DNA from: Hyphomicrobiales bacterium
Lineage (GTDB): Bacteria; Pseudomonadota; Alphaproteobacteria; Rhizobiales; Beijerinckiaceae
DNA: 64,000 nucleotides
Direction: 5' to 3'
NCBI GenBank assembly: GCA_930633495.1
Contig: CAKNFJ010000001.1
Location: 2,043,001-2,107,000, forward strand
In this document: positions 18,155 to 27,074 of the stretch, one piece after another
Layout: each line of letters begins with the position of its first letter
How positions within the stretch are numbered: position 1 is the first letter of the stretch
Made by a program: the position numbers and the translations under genes
The notes under the pieces: generated by a model
The model's input: the letters and a program-made list of their open reading frames with translations, nothing else
Databases searched by the model: none
What the model was told of the DNA's origin: nothing

Positions 18155-19681
18155 TTATTTCCAGCCGTACTGGTAGAAGCGCGGCAACTCGTCCGGATAG
18201 GCCTTGAAATCGAGGTCCTTGGTGTAGGCGTAGTTGATCGTGAAGGTGTGGAGCGGCACCGAATAGGCGCGCTCGGTGATCAGCTTGATCGCCTGCGCGT
18301 AGAGTGCCTTGCGCTCCGTCTGGTCGACGGAGGAACCGGCCTTGTCGAGCAGCTCCTTGACTTCCTTGTCCTGCGAGCGGTCATAGCCTTCGTTGCCGAA
18401 GAAGTTCGGCAGGACGGCGGAGGAGTCGTTCACCGAGAGCGAACCCCAGTCCCAATGGGCGATCGGCGCCTCGCCCTTCTTGGTCTTGTCGACGAGGACG
18501 GCGCCCTCGACCATGCTGACCTGCGCCTTGATGCCGACGGCGGCAAGGTCGTTCTGGATCGCCGCCGTCCATTGCGGGCTGCGGAAGCCGACGATCTGGG
18601 TCGAGAAGCCGTTCGGGTAGCCGGCTTCCGCCAGCAGCGCCTTGGCCTTGGCCGGGTCGTAGGGGTAGCGCACGGCGGCGCTCATGTCGCAGCCGAACTG
18701 ACCCTGATAGCAGGGCGCGTCGATGACGCGGGCATTGCCCTGGACCAGGTGCTTGACGAACTTCTCCCGGTCGATCGCGTGGTTCATCGCCTGGCGAACC
18801 TTCTGCTTCGCCAGCGGGTTGTCGCCCGGGGCGATGGCGTCGAGCAGCAGGAAGTCGATGCGCATCGACTCGTCGCGGGTGGCGGCGAGGCGCGGCATGG
18901 CGTTGAGCTTGTCGAACTGGTCGCTGTTGAACTTCCAGACCCAGTCGGCGCGGCCGGAGAGCAGTTCGACCATCTCGGTCGCGGAATCGGTGACGGTGCG
19001 GATCTCGATCTTGCCGATCTTGGCGCGGCCCTTCGGGCTGCCCGGCACGCCGTTCTCGTTGCGCTCCAGCAGATAGCGCTTCACGCCGTCGACCGTGGTC
19101 GCCTTGTAGGGGCCGGTACCGACGGGAGCCTTGCCCATGCCCTCCGGGCCGACCTTGGCATGGTACTTCGCCGGATAGATCAGCAGCGGAATGGCGAAAT
19201 ACTCCATCGCCGCCGGGAAGGGCTTCTTCAGCTTCACGCGAACGGTGAAGTCGTCGACCTTCTCGGCCTTCTCGATCCAGCTGCCGTTGCCGGGCACGGA
19301 GATCTTGCTGTCGGGATTGGAGACATAGTTCAGCGTGTAGACGACGTCATCGGCGCTGAAGTCGTCGCCGTTGTGGAACTTCACGCCGCGCTTGAGCTTG
19401 AACTCGATCGTGGTGTTGTCGATCCAGCTCCAGGACTCGGCCAGCAACGGCTCGAAGGCGCCGGTCTCGGTGTTCTTGTGGACCAGCGTGTCCCAGATCA
19501 GTTGGCCGATCACCACGCCTTCGCGCAGGTTGTTGTGGTGCGGATCGAGATTGGGAACGCTGACGCGCCAGACGACGCGCAGCGTATCGTCCTGTTTGCC
19601 GGCGAGTGCCGGGCCGGCGACTGCCAGCGCGAGCGCCGCGGCGATGCCGAGGGCCTTGAGCGAGACGAGGCCGTTTTTCAT
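18155..19681 (-). CDS. Dpp/Opp-type ABC transporter, substrate-binding protein (SBP_bac_5)
   Basis: A periplasmic binding protein of the peptide/nickel family, 508 residues. The ATG at 19681 follows a strong GGAGGGAAGAAC and starts a good signal peptide (LKALGIAAALALAVAGPALAG). Typical family segments are seen: LDPHHNNLREGVV near the N-terminus, then TIEFKLKRGVKFHNGDDFSADDVVY written in two adjoining parts, and VRQAMNHAIDREKFV. It overlaps the ATPase stop by four bases. Gene order here is permease, permease, ATPase, ATPase, binding protein. Ligands of this family include peptides, opines, glutathione and heme, so the actual ligand is open. Confidence 0.92.
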   Translation of the reverse strand: MKNGLVSLKALGIAAALALAVAGPALAGKQDDTLRVVWRVSVPNLDPHHNNLREGVVIGQLIWDTLVHKNTETGAFEPLLAESWSWIDNTTIEFKLKRGVKFHNGDDFSADDVVYTLNYVSNPDSKISVPGNGSWIEKAEKVDDFTVRVKLKKPFPAAMEYFAIPLLIYPAKYHAKVGPEGMGKAPVGTGPYKATTVDGVKRYLLERNENGVPGSPKGRAKIGKIEIRTVTDSATEMVELLSGRADWVWKFNSDQFDKLNAMPRLAATRDESMRIDFLLLDAIAPGDNPLAKQKVRQAMNHAIDREKFVKHLVQGNARVIDAPCYQGQFGCDMSAAVRYPYDPAKAKALLAEAGYPNGFSTQIVGFRSPQWTAAIQNDLAAVGIKAQVSMVEGAVLVDKTKKGEAPIAHWDWGSLSVNDSSAVLPNFFGNEGYDRSQDKEVKELLDKAGSSVDQTERKALYAQAIKLITERAYSVPLHTFTINYAYTKDLDFKAYPDELPRFYQYGWK

Positions 19682-20688
19682 GTTCTTCCCTCCGAGATGT
19701 GTTCTTGGGCGGCCGAAGCCGGAGCGGCGTCGCGATGCAGCGGATAGTGGCAGGCGACCCGGCCCGTCCCGCAGCTTTCGAGCGCCGGGGCACGGCTGGC
19801 GCAATCAGGCCGGACGACCGGGCAGCGCGGATTGAAGGCGCAGCCATCCGGCGGATTGATCGGGTCGGGATAGGTCTGGCCGAGGCCGAGTTCGGGAATG
19901 CCGGCGCCGGGGTCGATCGGCAGGGCCGAGTCGATCAAGGCCTGCGTATAGGGATGCTGCGGTGTCGCGAAGATCGCGGCCGAAGGCCCTTCCTCGACGA
20001 TCCGGCCGAGATACATCACCGCGATCCGGTCGGAGAAATATTCGACCACCGAGAGGTTGTGGCTGATGACGACGAAGGTCAGGCCGAGCTCGGCGCGCAG
20101 GTCGGCGAGGAGGTTCAGCACCTGGGCCTGGATCGAGACGTCGAGCGCCGAGGTCGGCTCGTCGCAGACGAGCAGGCGCGGCTTCAGGACGAGCGCGCGA
20201 GCGATGGCGACGCGCTGGCGCTGCCCGCCGGAGAGCTGCGAGGGCAGTCGATCGAGGAAGCGCGCCGGCAGGCCGACGAGATCGAGCATCCGGGCGGCCT
20301 CGCGCGCCCTGTCGGCGCTGGAGCCGACGCCGTGCACGGCGAGCGGCACGCTGACGATCTCGGCGATGGTCTGGCGCGGATTGAGCGAGGAATAAGGATC
20401 CTGGAAGATCGGCTGCACGCGCCGCGCGATATCGAGCCGTCCCAGACTGCCGAGGCGCTCGCCGTCGATCAGCACCTCGCCCGTCGTCGGGCTCAGAAGC
20501 CCGAGCATGATCTGCGAGAGGGTGGTCTTGCCGCAGCCGGATTCTCCGACGATGCCGAGCACCTCTCCGGGCGCGACGCTGAGCGAGACGCCGCCGACCG
20601 CAGTCAGCTTGGCGTCGCCCCGGAACATCCCGCGCGAGATCGGAAAAATCTTCGAGACGTCGCGGACATCGAGCATCGCCGTGGTCAT
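19678..20688 (-). CDS. Dpp/Opp-type ABC transporter ATPase, DppF type
   Basis: The second ATPase of the importer, 336 residues. The ATG at 20688 overlaps the stop of the DppD-type gene (ATGA); a longer open frame reaching 21708 is a shadow of that gene. Walker A is GESGCGKTT, the signature is LSGGQRQRVAIARAL, and Walker B is LLVCDEPTSALDVS. The C-terminal oligopeptide-transporter extension with clustered cysteines (CAFNPRCPVVRPDC, about residues 290-305) is present and, in relatives, can bind an iron-sulfur cluster. It pairs with the neighbouring DppD-type ATPase. Confidence 0.93.
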   Translation of the reverse strand: MTTAMLDVRDVSKIFPISRGMFRGDAKLTAVGGVSLSVAPGEVLGIVGESGCGKTTLSQIMLGLLSPTTGEVLIDGERLGSLGRLDIARRVQPIFQDPYSSLNPRQTIAEIVSVPLAVHGVGSSADRAREAARMLDLVGLPARFLDRLPSQLSGGQRQRVAIARALVLKPRLLVCDEPTSALDVSIQAQVLNLLADLRAELGLTFVVISHNLSVVEYFSDRIAVMYLGRIVEEGPSAAIFATPQHPYTQALIDSALPIDPGAGIPELGLGQTYPDPINPPDGCAFNPRCPVVRPDCASRAPALESCGTGRVACHYPLHRDAAPASAAQEHISEGRT

Positions 20689-21662
20689 GCTGCGGCCTCC
20701 CCGGCGCGGATGCAGCGGACGGCATGCGCGGAGGTAAGGGCGCGCAACGCCACCGGCCCGGCACAGCCCTCGACGGCGAGGTCGCAGCGCTCGCGGAAGG
20801 CGCATCCGGAGAAGCTCCCGACGAGAGACGGCACCGTTCCGGGGATCGACGTCAGGCGCCCACCCGCGAGCCGCCGCTCGCGATTGGGCAGGCAGGCGAT
20901 CAGGCCGCGCGTATAGGGATGCTGCGGATCGCGGAAGATCTGCTCGACCGGGCCGCTCTCGACGATCTCGCCGGCATACATCACCGCCACGTCGTCGGCC
21001 ATGCGCGAGACGATGCCGAGATCGTGGGTGATCAGCAGCAGCGCCGTGCCGAACTCGCTCTGGAGCGATTTCAGCAGCCGCAGGATCTGGGCCTGGATGG
21101 TGACGTCGAGCGCGGTGGTCGGCTCGTCGGCGATGATCAGCGAGGGATCGCACATCATCGCCATCGCGATCATGATGCGCTGGCGCAACCCGCCCGAAAG
21201 CTGATGCGGGTACTGCCCCATCCGGCTTTCCGGCGCGGTGATGCCGATGGTGCGCAGGATCGAGACCGCCCGCGCCTCGGCTTCCCGCCGCGAGGTACCG
21301 CGATGCCGACGCAGCGACTCCGTCAGTTGGTCGCCGATGGTGAAGCTCGGGTTGAGCGAGGTCATCGGCTCCTGGAAGATCATCGCCATATCCGCCCCGC
21401 GGATATCCGCCATGGCCCGGCCGTCGAGATCCTTGAGCGAGCGCCCCGACAGGCTGAGCGTCTCCGCCCGCCGTTTTGCGCCCTTCGGCAGCAGGTCCAT
21501 GATGGCGAGCGAGGTCATCGACTTGCCGCAGCCGGACTCGCCGACGATGCAGAAGGTGCTGCCCGGCTGGATCGCGAAGCTGATGCCGCGCACCGCATGC
21601 AGCGTTCCGGCTTCGACCGGGATGTCGACGGCGAGATCGCGGACTTCCAGAACGGCGGCCAT
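20685..21662 (-). CDS. Dpp/Opp-type ABC transporter ATPase, DppD type
   Basis: The first ATPase of the importer, 325 residues. Walker A is GESGCGKSM, in which the second hydroxyl residue position is methionine-flanked but the lysine-serine pair is intact. The signature is LSGGLRQRIMIAMAM and Walker B is LIIADEPTTALDVT. The oligo_HPY C-terminal cysteine region is visible (SGCAFRERCDLAVEGC). It starts two bases after the permease stop and overlaps the DppF-type gene by four. All core motifs are present, so it should be an active ATPase. Confidence 0.93.
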   Translation of the reverse strand: MAAVLEVRDLAVDIPVEAGTLHAVRGISFAIQPGSTFCIVGESGCGKSMTSLAIMDLLPKGAKRRAETLSLSGRSLKDLDGRAMADIRGADMAMIFQEPMTSLNPSFTIGDQLTESLRRHRGTSRREAEARAVSILRTIGITAPESRMGQYPHQLSGGLRQRIMIAMAMMCDPSLIIADEPTTALDVTIQAQILRLLKSLQSEFGTALLLITHDLGIVSRMADDVAVMYAGEIVESGPVEQIFRDPQHPYTRGLIACLPNRERRLAGGRLTSIPGTVPSLVGSFSGCAFRERCDLAVEGCAGPVALRALTSAHAVRCIRAGEAAA

Positions 21663-21664
21663 GG

Positions 21665-22570
21665 CTACCTCGTTCCCGACGGGGCGGTGATGTCCCGCAC
21701 ACCGTCACCGAGCAGGTTGATCGCCAGCACCAGCAGCACGAGCGCGATGCCGGGCAAGGTGATCAGCCAGGGCGAGAAGAACAGATAGTCCTTCGCCTCG
21801 GCGATCATCAGCCCCCAGGAGGGCAGCGGCGGCTGCACGCCCAGACCCAGGAAGGACAAGGCCGCCTCCAGCAGGATCGCATTGGCGAGCTCGACCGTCG
21901 CCACGACGATGAGGCCGTTCGAGATGTTCGGGAGGATTTCGCGGAAGATGATGCGCATATGCGAGGAGCCGACCGCCCGCGCCGCCTTGACGTAGTCGAT
22001 GCCGCGCACCTGCATCGCGGTGGTGCGCGCCACCACCGCGAAACGGTCCCAGATCAGGAAGCCGAGCACGAGGACGACGATGGTCAGCGAATTGCCGACG
22101 GTCGCCACCACCGAGAGCGCGACCAGCACCACCGGCATGGCGAGGCGCGTGGTGATCAGGAAGCGCACGACGAGATCGACGCGGCCGCCGAAATAGCCGG
22201 CGACCAGGCCGAGCGAGACGCCGATCGCCGCCGCCATCGAGACGGCGAGGACGCCGATCAGCAGCGAGATCCGCCCGCCATAGATCAGGCGCGCGAGGTA
22301 ATCGCGCCCGAGCGTATCGGTTCCGAGCGGGTGGACGGCGGAGCCGCCGTTCCAGAACGGCTCGACGAGACGGCTCGCCACATCCTGCGTGAACGGATCC
22401 TGCCAGTAGACCAGCGGTCCGAGCAGCGAGGCCAGCACGATCAGCAGCAGGAGGCCGCCGCCGATCAGCGTGCCGCTGTTGCCGAGGATGCGCCCGATCA
22501 GGCGCCGGGCGGGGCTCACGCGATGCTCGGACGCGGAGATCGGGATCGTCTGTGCCGCTGGCTTCGTCAT
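21665..22570 (-). CDS. Dpp/Opp-type ABC transporter permease, DppC type
   Basis: An inner-membrane permease of 301 residues. Hydrophobic segments include GTLIGGGLLLLIVLASLLG near residue 35 and several later. The N-terminal OppC_N region, the HPLGTDTLGRDYLARLIYG motif and the coupling loop (YVKAARAVGSSHMRIIFREIL) are typical of DppC. It follows the DppB-type gene by four bases and precedes the first ATPase by two, so all five transport genes form one tight unit. Confidence 0.93.
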   Translation of the reverse strand: MTKPAAQTIPISASEHRVSPARRLIGRILGNSGTLIGGGLLLLIVLASLLGPLVYWQDPFTQDVASRLVEPFWNGGSAVHPLGTDTLGRDYLARLIYGGRISLLIGVLAVSMAAAIGVSLGLVAGYFGGRVDLVVRFLITTRLAMPVVLVALSVVATVGNSLTIVVLVLGFLIWDRFAVVARTTAMQVRGIDYVKAARAVGSSHMRIIFREILPNISNGLIVVATVELANAILLEAALSFLGLGVQPPLPSWGLMIAEAKDYLFFSPWLITLPGIALVLLVLAINLLGDGVRDITAPSGTR

Positions 22571-22574
22571 GGCC

Positions 22575-23486
22575 TCACCTCAGCCGCGGATCGAGCAGGG
22601 CGTTCAGCACGTCGGACAGGAAGACGAGGCCGACATACATGAGCGCGAGCGTGAGAACGATGGACTGCACGACCGGGAAATCGGCCCGGCTGATCGACTC
22701 CCAGGCGAGATAGCCGAGACCGTGGATCGAGAAGACGGATTCTACGACGACCGAGCCGCCCATCAGCAGGCCGAGCTGCACGGCCGCGATGGAGACGACC
22801 GGGATCAGCGCATTGCGCAGCCCGTGCTTGAGCACGACCGTCGCCGGCAGCAGCCCCTTGGCGCGGGCGGTGCGGATATAGTCCGAGCGCAGCACGTCGA
22901 TCATGCCCGAGCGCGTCAGCCGCATCAGGGCGGGGGCCGCATAGAGACCGAGCACGATCGAGGGCATGACATAGCCCTTCCAATCATCGGTGCCGGAAAC
23001 CGGCAGCCAACCCAGCTGCAAGCCGAAGAGCAGGATGAGCAGCAGCCCGATCCAGAAGCTCGGCATCGCCTGCCCCAGCACCGCCCCGGTCAGCGCCAGC
23101 CGGTCCAGCCAGCTGCCGGCATGGACCGCAGCGAGGATGCCGAGGGGTATCGCCACGATCAGCGCGAGCAGGAGGCCGATGAAGCCCAGCGTCATCGTCA
23201 CCGGCAGGCGCTCGGCGATCAGATCGGAGACCTGGGCATTGTAGAAGAAGGAACGGCCGAAATCCCCGCGCAGCGCCGCCCCGGCCCAGTCGGCATACTG
23301 CACGACCAGAGGCTTATCGAGGCCATAGGACTTGCGAACCGTCTCGACCTGAGCGGCCGTGGCCTCGGGCCCGACGATGCGCTGTGCCAGGTCCCCCGAC
23401 ACCCGCAGCATGGCGAAGCCGATCAGCGACACGTTCACCGCGACGACGATCGCGAGCAGAAGCTGTCGTGTGAGAAACCGTCCCAT
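22575..23486 (-). CDS. Dpp/Opp-type ABC transporter permease, DppB type; first gene of operon
   Basis: An inner-membrane permease of 303 residues and the first gene of a nine-gene minus-strand operon running to 14343. The N-terminal segment (FLTRQLLLAIVVAVNVSLIGFAML) and the later coupling loop (YIRTARAKGLLPATVVLKHGL) are characteristic of DppB. The typical GLDKPLVVQYADW motif follows TM1. A credible promoter lies 42-64 bases upstream of its start. The four-base spacing to the DppC-type gene implies coupled translation. Confidence 0.93.
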   Translation of the reverse strand: MGRFLTRQLLLAIVVAVNVSLIGFAMLRVSGDLAQRIVGPEATAAQVETVRKSYGLDKPLVVQYADWAGAALRGDFGRSFFYNAQVSDLIAERLPVTMTLGFIGLLLALIVAIPLGILAAVHAGSWLDRLALTGAVLGQAMPSFWIGLLLILLFGLQLGWLPVSGTDDWKGYVMPSIVLGLYAAPALMRLTRSGMIDVLRSDYIRTARAKGLLPATVVLKHGLRNALIPVVSIAAVQLGLLMGGSVVVESVFSIHGLGYLAWESISRADFPVVQSIVLTLALMYVGLVFLSDVLNALLDPRLR

Positions 23487-23527
23487 CGCACAGGCTCACC
23501 CTGAAGGTCCGAAGACCGGCGAAAATG

Positions 23528-23565
23528 ACTCTAGCGCCGAGTCGGATCGTGTCAATAATTTTTCA
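23528..23565 (-). promoter_or_regulatory. Promoter of the Dpp-type operon with a 12-base motif
   Basis: Reading the minus strand, TTGACA (23555-23550) and TAGAGT (23533-23528) are 16 bases apart. TGAAAAATTATT (minus strand of 23554-23565) overlaps the upstream edge of the -35 box. The same 12 bases occur at 25879-25890, before the next operon. An imperfect third copy, TGAAATAATAATACC, reads on the minus strand near 23595. The position suggests an operator, perhaps for the RpiR protein encoded in the operon. Confidence 0.55.
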
Positions 23566-23600
23566 AAACTGCGACATATGTATTTTTTGGTATTATTATT

Positions 23601-25019
23601 TCAGAGACGCGCCAGCAGTCGATGGAGACGTTCCGGTTTCGCCCCAGCCTCCCAGAACAAGCCGGCCATCATCAGCAACCCCTCGTCGAGGATCGGTTTG
23701 AGCGCGTGCTCGTCCGGGGCGTGCTGGGCGCAGCCATTGTAGGAATGCGGCACCCACAGCGTCGGGAGATTCAGCTCGTTCCGGAAAATCCAGTTCGGGA
23801 GCGCGCCGCCGAAATTCGGAAGCAGGTCGACGGATTTGCCGCTCCAACGCTCCAGTGCCGCCAGCGCCCAGGCGACGACGGGATGATCGGGGGCCGTGCG
23901 GCTCGCCGGCATCAGGAACCCGGTCGGCCTGACCTCGACGCCGTCCAACCCGGCCTGCCGGAAGATCGCCTCGAAGGCCGGGGCAAAGGTCGCGGGGTCC
24001 GTCTCGGGCAGGAAGCTCACCTGGCAAAGGGCCCTGGCGCGCGGGCCGATGGCGTAGACGGGCCGCTCGACGTCACCGAAGTCGAGCGCGATGATCTCCA
24101 GATTGTTGCGGTTGAGCAGACGCGCCGCCGGGGAGGCCTCGACATCGCCCCAGCCGGCATCCGGCTCCGGCAGCCCGGCCTCGCCCGGCGCGAGCAGCCG
24201 GTCGAAGAGGGGCTCATAGGCGAGCGCCGCCGCAGGCGTCTCCAATGCCGTGGCGATAGGACGCCCCTGCGCGTCCGCAAGCAGCGCCAAGGCGCGCGTC
24301 AGGACCTGTCCGGCATTGCGAAGCCAGCCGCCCCAATTGCCGGAATGATAGGCCCGCTCCCGCAAAGAGACGGAGATCTCCAGATCGATGACGCCGCGGG
24401 CACCGAGAAACAGGGTCGGGCGCTGGCTTGACCAGCGGGGGCCGTCCGAGGCGATCAGCAGATCCGCCTTCAACGCGTCGCGATGCCGGCGGCAGAAGGC
24501 CTCAAGCCCCGGTGAACCGGCCTCCTCGCCCATCTCCATCAGCAGAACCGTGTTGAAGCCGAGATGGCCTCGCTCCGCGAGCACGATCGAAAGCGCCGCC
24601 AGATTGACGCTGTGCTGACCCTTGTTGTCGGCGCTGCCGCGCCCGTAGAGGCGCTCGCTGCGACGGGTCAGCACCCAGGGATCGAGCCCTTCCGACCACT
24701 CCGCCGGATCGGCCTGGACCACGTCGCCATGGCCGTAGAGCAGAATCGTCGGCAGGTCCGGCGCCTCCTCGCGCCGGGCGATCAGCACGGGCAGCGGACT
24801 CAGATCCGGCTCGACGACGATCTCGCTGACGAAGCCCATCGCATCGAGGGTCGGCACGATCTCGTCGGCGAGATAGCCGTGCAAGGCCGGTCCGGCCGAG
24901 CGGTCGCCGCTCGGCGTCGCCATGGCGACGCGGCGCGACAGGTCCCGCAGGAGCCGCCCGTCGGCGATATAGGCCTCGACCGCGCGGCGCAGACGCTGCT
25001 CCTGATCGGTGTCGGTCAT
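23601..25019 (-). CDS. M20-family metallopeptidase
   Basis: A zinc-dependent peptidase or deacylase of 472 residues. The ATG at 25019 has GGGAGGGG upstream; a longer open frame to 25115 is unsupported. Metal-site motifs are visible: LLYGHGDVVQ (first His and following Asp), GRGSADNKGQH (bridging Asp), EMGEEAGSPG (catalytic Glu pair) and a C-terminal QHAPDEH. A dimerisation lid lies between about residues 200 and 330. Family substrates are dipeptides, N-acyl amino acids and carbamoyl compounds. It follows the formylglutamate-amidohydrolase-like gene by 23 bases and shares its promoter. Confidence 0.92.
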   Translation of the reverse strand: MTDTDQEQRLRRAVEAYIADGRLLRDLSRRVAMATPSGDRSAGPALHGYLADEIVPTLDAMGFVSEIVVEPDLSPLPVLIARREEAPDLPTILLYGHGDVVQADPAEWSEGLDPWVLTRRSERLYGRGSADNKGQHSVNLAALSIVLAERGHLGFNTVLLMEMGEEAGSPGLEAFCRRHRDALKADLLIASDGPRWSSQRPTLFLGARGVIDLEISVSLRERAYHSGNWGGWLRNAGQVLTRALALLADAQGRPIATALETPAAALAYEPLFDRLLAPGEAGLPEPDAGWGDVEASPAARLLNRNNLEIIALDFGDVERPVYAIGPRARALCQVSFLPETDPATFAPAFEAIFRQAGLDGVEVRPTGFLMPASRTAPDHPVVAWALAALERWSGKSVDLLPNFGGALPNWIFRNELNLPTLWVPHSYNGCAQHAPDEHALKPILDEGLLMMAGLFWEAGAKPERLHRLLARL

Positions 25020-25042
25020 CGCCCCTCCCTGTATGGCAGCCG

Positions 25043-25816
25043 CTACGACGCCGGAGCGACGGCCAACGCCGTCTCCAGAACCGTCTCGATCGCATCGCCA
25101 AGCCGCTGGCTCCATGCGAGGCAGCCGTCCTCGTCCGCGATCAGGTCGTGGCGGATCTCGACCAAGGTCGACGGAATCCGGCGGGCATCGCCATGGGCGG
25201 GAATCGTCTGATCGTGCTCGTCGATCCGGTAGGGCTCATCGAGGGCGATCGTCAGGGCGCGGTCCGCCGCGAGAACGTCGTGCAAGGCGCGGCTCGGCCA
25301 ATCGATCGCTCCGGGCAGGAAACCGACATGCCACGGCCGGGCACGGCCGAGATAGACCGGCGTGAAGCTATGCATCGCGACGAGCAGGGTCGACAGGCCC
25401 CGCTCCGTGCGCCGTCGCAGCAGAGCTGCGACCTCGTCCTGGAAGGGTTGCCAGACCTCGGAAATCCGATCCAGGCGCTCGGTCTGGGCGAGCCCGACAT
25501 TCCCCGGGATGGGCGTCGCCTCACTGAGCTCCGGAATGAGGCTGGGCGCTCCGAGGTTCCGGTTGCAGTCGATCACGAGGCGCGAATAGCGCTGCCAGAT
25601 CAGCGGCGCACCGAACCGCTCGGCCAGGAGCTCGGCCACTCGAAACGCCCCGACATCCCAGGCGATGTGCCGAACCATGTCCTGCGGCGAGACACCCAGG
25701 TCGCCGCAGCGGCGCGGCAGGAGGTTGCCCGCATGCTCGCAGACGAAGACCACGGACGCCGATGAATCGAGACGGCGCGCAGCGACGGGGTGAGGTTCGT
25801 GAGGTTCGATCAGCAT
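25043..25816 (-). CDS. N-formylglutamate amidohydrolase family protein
   Basis: A cytoplasmic hydrolase of 257 residues in the FGase (HutG-like) family. Family motifs are visible: VVFVCEHAGNLLP at the N-terminus, HIAWDVGAFRVAELLAERFGAPLI, LVIDCNRN and VAMHSFTPVYLG mid-protein, and LVEIRHDLI near the C-terminus. True HutG lies with histidine-utilisation genes; here there are none. The neighbours are an M20 peptidase, a Dpp-type importer and a GS-like ligase, so it more likely removes an N-acyl group from an imported amino-acid derivative. It is the first gene of a two-gene unit. Confidence 0.9.
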   Translation of the reverse strand: MLIEPHEPHPVAARRLDSSASVVFVCEHAGNLLPRRCGDLGVSPQDMVRHIAWDVGAFRVAELLAERFGAPLIWQRYSRLVIDCNRNLGAPSLIPELSEATPIPGNVGLAQTERLDRISEVWQPFQDEVAALLRRRTERGLSTLLVAMHSFTPVYLGRARPWHVGFLPGAIDWPSRALHDVLAADRALTIALDEPYRIDEHDQTIPAHGDARRIPSTLVEIRHDLIADEDGCLAWSQRLGDAIETVLETALAVAPAS

Positions 25817-25847
25817 GGCGACGACACGAAAATGCAGGTGGGACCAA

Positions 25848-25890
25848 AATTTATCAAACGCGCTTCTTTTGTCAAATATGAAAAATTATT
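25848..25890 (-). promoter_or_regulatory. Promoter of the formylglutamate-hydrolase/M20 operon with the shared motif
   Basis: On the minus strand TTGACA (25875-25870) and TAAATT (25853-25848) are 16 bases apart, 32 bases before the start codon. TGAAAAATTATT (25879-25890, plus strand) lies three bases beyond the -35 box and is identical to the motif at the Dpp-type promoter, in the opposite orientation. The rest of the gap to 26033 shows nothing recognisable. Confidence 0.55.
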
Positions 25891-26033
25891 ACCTCTGAAT
25901 GCCGATGCACCTCCGGCAGCGACGGGGCCGCCGGAATGACCTCAAGGTTACTGCTAGACCGGCCTATCCCGGAGGCCGCGCCGAAAGCACTTCCGACAGC
26001 AGCGGGCGCTCTTATAGGATGCTTGCGCAGTCC

Positions 26034-27074
26034 CTAGCGTCGCAGCCGCCGCTCCAGCGCCCGGCTGTAGTGCGAGATGAAGGAACAGAAGGCGACATAG
26101 AGCAGGGCGACGAAGAGATAGCCCTCGAGCGAAAAACTACGCCACTGCGGATCGCCCAGCGCCTGCTTGGTCGCAAGGAGTAGGTCGGTCAGGCCGACGA
26201 TACCGACGAGGGAGGTGTCCTTGAACAGCCCGATGAACAGATTGGCGATGGCCGGGATGGCATGGCGCAGAGCCTGCGGCACCACGATCAGCAGCGATAT
26301 CGGCCAGTAGCCCAGTCCCAGCGCCTTGGCTGCCTCCTCCTGGCCCGCCGGCACCGCCTGCAGGCCGCCGCGGATCGCCTCGGCCAGATAGGCCGCGCTG
26401 AACAGCATGATGGCGACCAGCGCCCGCAGCAGGGCATCGACCTGCAGCTTACCCGGCAGGAACAGCGGGATCATGAAGGAGGCCATGAACAGGACGCTGA
26501 CCAGCGGCACGCCGCGCACCATCTCGATGAACACGACGCTGACGCCCCGGATGACGCCGAGCTGCGAGCGCCGGCCGAGCGCCAGAGTGACCGCGAGAGG
26601 AAAGGCGCCGACGATACCGCCGACCGCCAGGAACACCGTGAGCGGCAACCCACCCCATAGATCGGTCGGCACGGGGCTGAGGCCGAGCAGGCCGCCGCGC
26701 ATCAGCACGATCACGGCAGCAATGCCCAGGAGCCAGCCGAGCACGACCGTCCGCCACCCGAAACGCAGCGAGCAGCTCGCCAGCACGAGCCCAATGGTCA
26801 GCAATAGCGCGGCCAGGGGGCGCCACTGCTCCTCGAAGGGGTAGCGGCCGAACAGAATCAGCCGGAACTTCTCATGGACGAAGGCCCAGCAGGCTCCGCC
26901 CGGCTGCGCGCGGCAGATGGCGGCGGGAGCCGCCCACCAGGTCGCGTCGAAAACCGCCCAGCGCAGCAGCGACGGGAGATAGCTCGCGAACAGGGCGAGC
27001 ATCGCGACCGTGAGCAAGCTGTTGCCGACGCTGCCGAACAGGCGCTCGCGAACGGATGGAGACGCGGCGCTCAT
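26034..27074 (-). CDS. aapM: General L-amino-acid ABC transporter permease, AapM type
   Basis: An inner-membrane permease of the polar amino-acid family, 346 residues. An N-terminal helix (about 15-35) and a periplasmic loop (WWAAPAAICRAQPGGACWAFV, written here only to mark the AapM-type insertion) precede the binding-protein-dependent core. The coupling EAA loop is seen in PAGQEEAAKALGLGYW. It starts four bases inside the AapQ-type gene (27071-27074). No ATPase gene follows. The next gene, after a 217-base gap, is a hydrolase, although aapP normally comes here. Confidence 0.88.
   Translation of the reverse strand: MSAASPSVRERLFGSVGNSLLTVAMLALFASYLPSLLRWAVFDATWWAAPAAICRAQPGGACWAFVHEKFRLILFGRYPFEEQWRPLAALLLTIGLVLASCSLRFGWRTVVLGWLLGIAAVIVLMRGGLLGLSPVPTDLWGGLPLTVFLAVGGIVGAFPLAVTLALGRRSQLGVIRGVSVVFIEMVRGVPLVSVLFMASFMIPLFLPGKLQVDALLRALVAIMLFSAAYLAEAIRGGLQAVPAGQEEAAKALGLGYWPISLLIVVPQALRHAIPAIANLFIGLFKDTSLVGIVGLTDLLLATKQALGDPQWRSFSLEGYLFVALLYVAFCSFISHYSRALERRLRR

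Noticed and set aside
19678..21708. Apparent 676-residue fusion of two ATPases
   Set aside because: Only the last half is a real ATPase frame. The first half is the wrong frame of the DppD-type gene, and an ATGA overlap with a proper start exists at 20688.
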